Assembly (NCBI GenBank): GCA_016788685.1
Contig: JAEUSS010000470.1
Coordinates: 1-7,697, forward strand
DNA from: Prolixibacteraceae bacterium
GTDB lineage: Bacteria; Bacteroidota; Bacteroidia; Bacteroidales; Prolixibacteraceae
Reading direction: 5' to 3'
Length of the DNA stretch: 7,697 nt
Shown here one piece after another: positions 5,653-7,697 of this stretch; position 1 is the stretch's first letter; each line of letters begins with the position of its first letter. The notes beneath the pieces were generated by a model that ran no database searches, was not told the DNA's origin, and saw nothing but the letters and a program-made list of their open reading frames with translations. The position numbers and the translations under genes are program-made.

Positions 5653-7620
5653 ATGAAAATATTGAGTATAAAATTAGTTGTGCTGCTTGGACTTTTTGGT
5701 TTGGCGACTTCTTGTTCAAAGTACCTGGATGTTGTTCCGGACAATACGATGACTTTGGAAGATCTCTTTAAGCAAAAAGAGGAAGCCTGGGATGCACTAT
5801 CAAAAGTTTATAGCTACATGCCACAGGATGACCAGACACATGTTACGACTTGGACATTAGGAGATGAGTGGTTGGGACGGCTCGACATAAATAGTACCGA
5901 AAGCAACCTTCGGGCCATTAGAATTATGAGGGGGCTGCAGACTGTTTCCAATCCTCAGTTAGGATGTTGGTCTGGAACGGGGGGAGGAAAGCGGCTGTAT
6001 GAAGGAATTCGGCAAGCAAATGTTTTCCTCGCCAACATTGATAAAGTTCCGGACATGACTGATCTGGAAAAGAATGAATGGAAAGCTCAGGTTAAGTTTC
6101 TGAAAGCTTATTATAATTTTCTCCTGGTTCAGAGATATGGGCCGATTGTTATTGCCGATGAATTAATTGGTGCCGATGCAACGACTGATCAGCTGTTTCT
6201 TCCGCGGACTAAGGTGGATGAATGTTTTGATTACATTATTGGCCTGATGGATGAGGCAATACCGGAACTGACAGAAAGAACCATATCAGTTAATCTTGGA
6301 CAGGTTGATCAGGTGGTAGCTAAAGCAATTAAAGCCAGGGTGCTGATGTTCAGAGCCAGTCCGTTTTTTAACGGAAATATGGAGTATTACGGCGACTTTA
6401 TGGATCACGATGGCAAACCGTTTTTCCCATTGACTTATGACAAAGAAAAATGGAAAGATGCCATTGATGCGATAAATGTAGCGCTTGAGGCTTGTAACGC
6501 TAACGGGATCGCTCTATACACTTATGAAAAAGAACCTTATTCTTTTGATCGTGAAGACTACTCTGAGAATCAGGAGAAAATCAAGAAGTTGTATGACTTA
6601 AGAATGGTCATTACTGACCCATGGAATAAAGAACTGATATGGGGATACTCAAACATTAATATTTACGGACAAGGAGAACTCGCCCATTCCAGCAACATGC
6701 GGCTTCCTGAAGGATATGGAGACGGAGTGACTAATACTGCAGAATATTCATGGCAATGGATGGCGGCAACTTACCGGATGGCCGAACAGTATTACACCGA
6801 AAAAGGTGTTCCAATTGACGAAGACCTGACATTTGATCTGGACAAAAAATGGGAAGTCGTTGTTACACCAGGAGTTGATGATCCTGCTTACCAGGAACTT
6901 CGCGGCTTTATGCAGCCGGGAGCCGAAACAATCAGGCTTTACCTGAACAGAGAACCACGTTTTTATGCAAACCTTGGAATTACCGGGGGGTATTGGCGTA
7001 CCCATGGGGTCAGAATCAAAACCATGATGTATGCAGGGAAAGACGGTGGTTATAACTCATCACAACATACCACTGACTTTTTTGAAACTGGTATTTCAGT
7101 GAAGAAATTTGTTCATCCCGAATCGAAATCAGGAGCATGGCAAAGGACAATTAAATATCCTTACCCGATTATCAGGTTGGCAGATTTGTTACTGATGAAA
7201 GCAGAAGCCCTGAACGAGTATTTGGATGCTCCTAATCAGGAGGTTTACGATGCAATTAATAAAGTACGGGAAAGAGCAGGGGTTCCAAATGTTGAAGACG
7301 TTTGGTCGGATGCAAGCATTGTTAAAAGTGTGAATAAGCACAAAAGCAAAGAAGGCATGCGCGATATCATTTTGCAGGAAAGAGGCATCGAATTGGCCTT
7401 TGAAGGAAGCAGGTATTGGGACATGCTCAGGCATAAGAAAGCAGCGACTCAATTTTCAGTACCTGTATGGGGATGGACATATACCGGCCAGACCGGGGCT
7501 GATTTCTTCATCCTCGAAGCCAAACAAACCAGGAAATTTACTATTACTGACTGCCTGTGGCCTATCGACTTGAATGAGATGAATACCAATTCAAAACTGA
7601 TTCAAAATCCGGGTTGGTAA
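5653..7620 (+). CDS. SusD/RagB-type nutrient-binding outer-membrane lipoprotein
   Basis: This 655-residue surface lipoprotein should cap the preceding SusC barrel and capture the ligand. The N-terminus is a lipoprotein signal ending in the lipobox LATSC, with the lipidated cysteine at residue 21, followed by SKYLDVVP, typical of SusD proteins. The N-terminal SusD-like region (about 22-230) contains YEGIRQAN (116-123) and WKAQVKFLKAYY (143-154), characteristic of its TPR-like helices. The C-terminal RagB/SusD region includes YPYPIIRLADLLLMKAEA (502-519), INKVRERAGVP (535-545) and QERGIELAFEGSRYWDML (575-592), and ends in NTNSKLIQNPGW, a standard family terminus. It is at the long end for the family. 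The gene starts 18 bases after the susC stop, so the two are almost certainly co-transcribed and the products form the usual complex. Ligand-binding residues cannot be assigned by eye, and no enzyme in the window names the substrate. Confidence 0.96.
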   Translation: MKILSIKLVVLLGLFGLATSCSKYLDVVPDNTMTLEDLFKQKEEAWDALSKVYSYMPQDDQTHVTTWTLGDEWLGRLDINSTESNLRAIRIMRGLQTVSNPQLGCWSGTGGGKRLYEGIRQANVFLANIDKVPDMTDLEKNEWKAQVKFLKAYYNFLLVQRYGPIVIADELIGADATTDQLFLPRTKVDECFDYIIGLMDEAIPELTERTISVNLGQVDQVVAKAIKARVLMFRASPFFNGNMEYYGDFMDHDGKPFFPLTYDKEKWKDAIDAINVALEACNANGIALYTYEKEPYSFDREDYSENQEKIKKLYDLRMVITDPWNKELIWGYSNINIYGQGELAHSSNMRLPEGYGDGVTNTAEYSWQWMAATYRMAEQYYTEKGVPIDEDLTFDLDKKWEVVVTPGVDDPAYQELRGFMQPGAETIRLYLNREPRFYANLGITGGYWRTHGVRIKTMMYAGKDGGYNSSQHTTDFFETGISVKKFVHPESKSGAWQRTIKYPYPIIRLADLLLMKAEALNEYLDAPNQEVYDAINKVRERAGVPNVEDVWSDASIVKSVNKHKSKEGMRDIILQERGIELAFEGSRYWDMLRHKKAATQFSVPVWGWTYTGQTGADFFILEAKQTRKFTITDCLWPIDLNEMNTNSKLIQNPGW

Positions 7621-7668
7621 TATTCTGATACGTGATAGTTATTTTTCGAATCAATTAAAAATATCCGA

Positions 7669-7697
7669 ATGGAAACAACGAAAATATATTTAATCAT
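7669..7697 (+). CDS. Possible start of the next gene in the locus (partial)
   Basis: An ATG 48 bases after the susD stop opens METTKIYLI and stays open to the window edge. The upstream bases are A-rich (TCAATTAAAAATATCCGA), the usual look of a Bacteroidota start. The position directly after susD is where a surface glycan-binding protein or a degradative enzyme often lies. Nine codons are too few to identify a product or to prove that the frame is real. Confidence 0.4.

Noticed and set aside
6748..7452. Minus-strand frames of 85 and 87 codons (6748-7005 and 7189-7452) within susD
   Set aside because: They lie opposite conserved SusD motifs and show no protein-family features of their own.
7640..7663. 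Perfect 7-bp inverted repeat (TATTTTT / AAAAATA, 10-base loop) after susD, considered as a terminator
   Set aside because: The stem is made only of A and T and is not GC-rich, so it would be very weak. Such repeats are expected in AT-rich spacer.

Overview
The window carries a four-gene block on the + strand typical of Bacteroidota: an ECF-type RNA polymerase sigma factor, its membrane-bound FecR-type anti-sigma factor, a SusC/RagA-type TonB-dependent outer-membrane transporter with an N-terminal signalling (STN) domain, and a SusD/RagB-type surface lipoprotein. A fifth + strand reading frame may start in the last 29 bases. The SusC/SusD pair, the DUF4974-like end of the anti-sigma factor, A-rich start regions without a strong Shine-Dalgarno, and a TAnnTTTG-type promoter box all point to this phylum. 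A free-living or gut member of the Bacteroidales/Marinilabiliales is a reasonable guess from protein style, but the window cannot settle genus or family.

Layout. Bases 1-222 are AT-rich and non-coding, with one candidate promoter facing right (box at 174-181) and one facing left (box at 39-46) that could serve a gene leaving the window on the left. The sigma factor occupies 223-840. The anti-sigma factor follows within 17-80 bp, depending on its start, which is uncertain because its frame has no ATG near the 5' end. A 112-bp gap (2058-2169) holds short repeats and two possible hairpins before susC (2170-5634). susD (5653-7620) follows after 18 bp. A 48-bp gap separates it from the possible next gene.

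How they work together. By analogy with FecIRA-type cell-surface signalling and with known Bacteroides glycan-uptake loci, the SusC STN domain would report ligand binding across the periplasm to the FecR-type protein. That protein would release or activate the sigma factor, which would then transcribe susCD and probably genes downstream. SusD captures the ligand at the surface and SusC imports it with TonB energy. No glycoside hydrolase, lyase, peptidase or sulfatase lies in the window, so the ligand cannot be named.

This is a recognisable kind of system and not a new one. The points that deserve a second look are the start of the anti-sigma gene, the matching sensor-like domains at opposite ends of the signalling relay, the structured leader in front of susC, and what lies beyond both edges.
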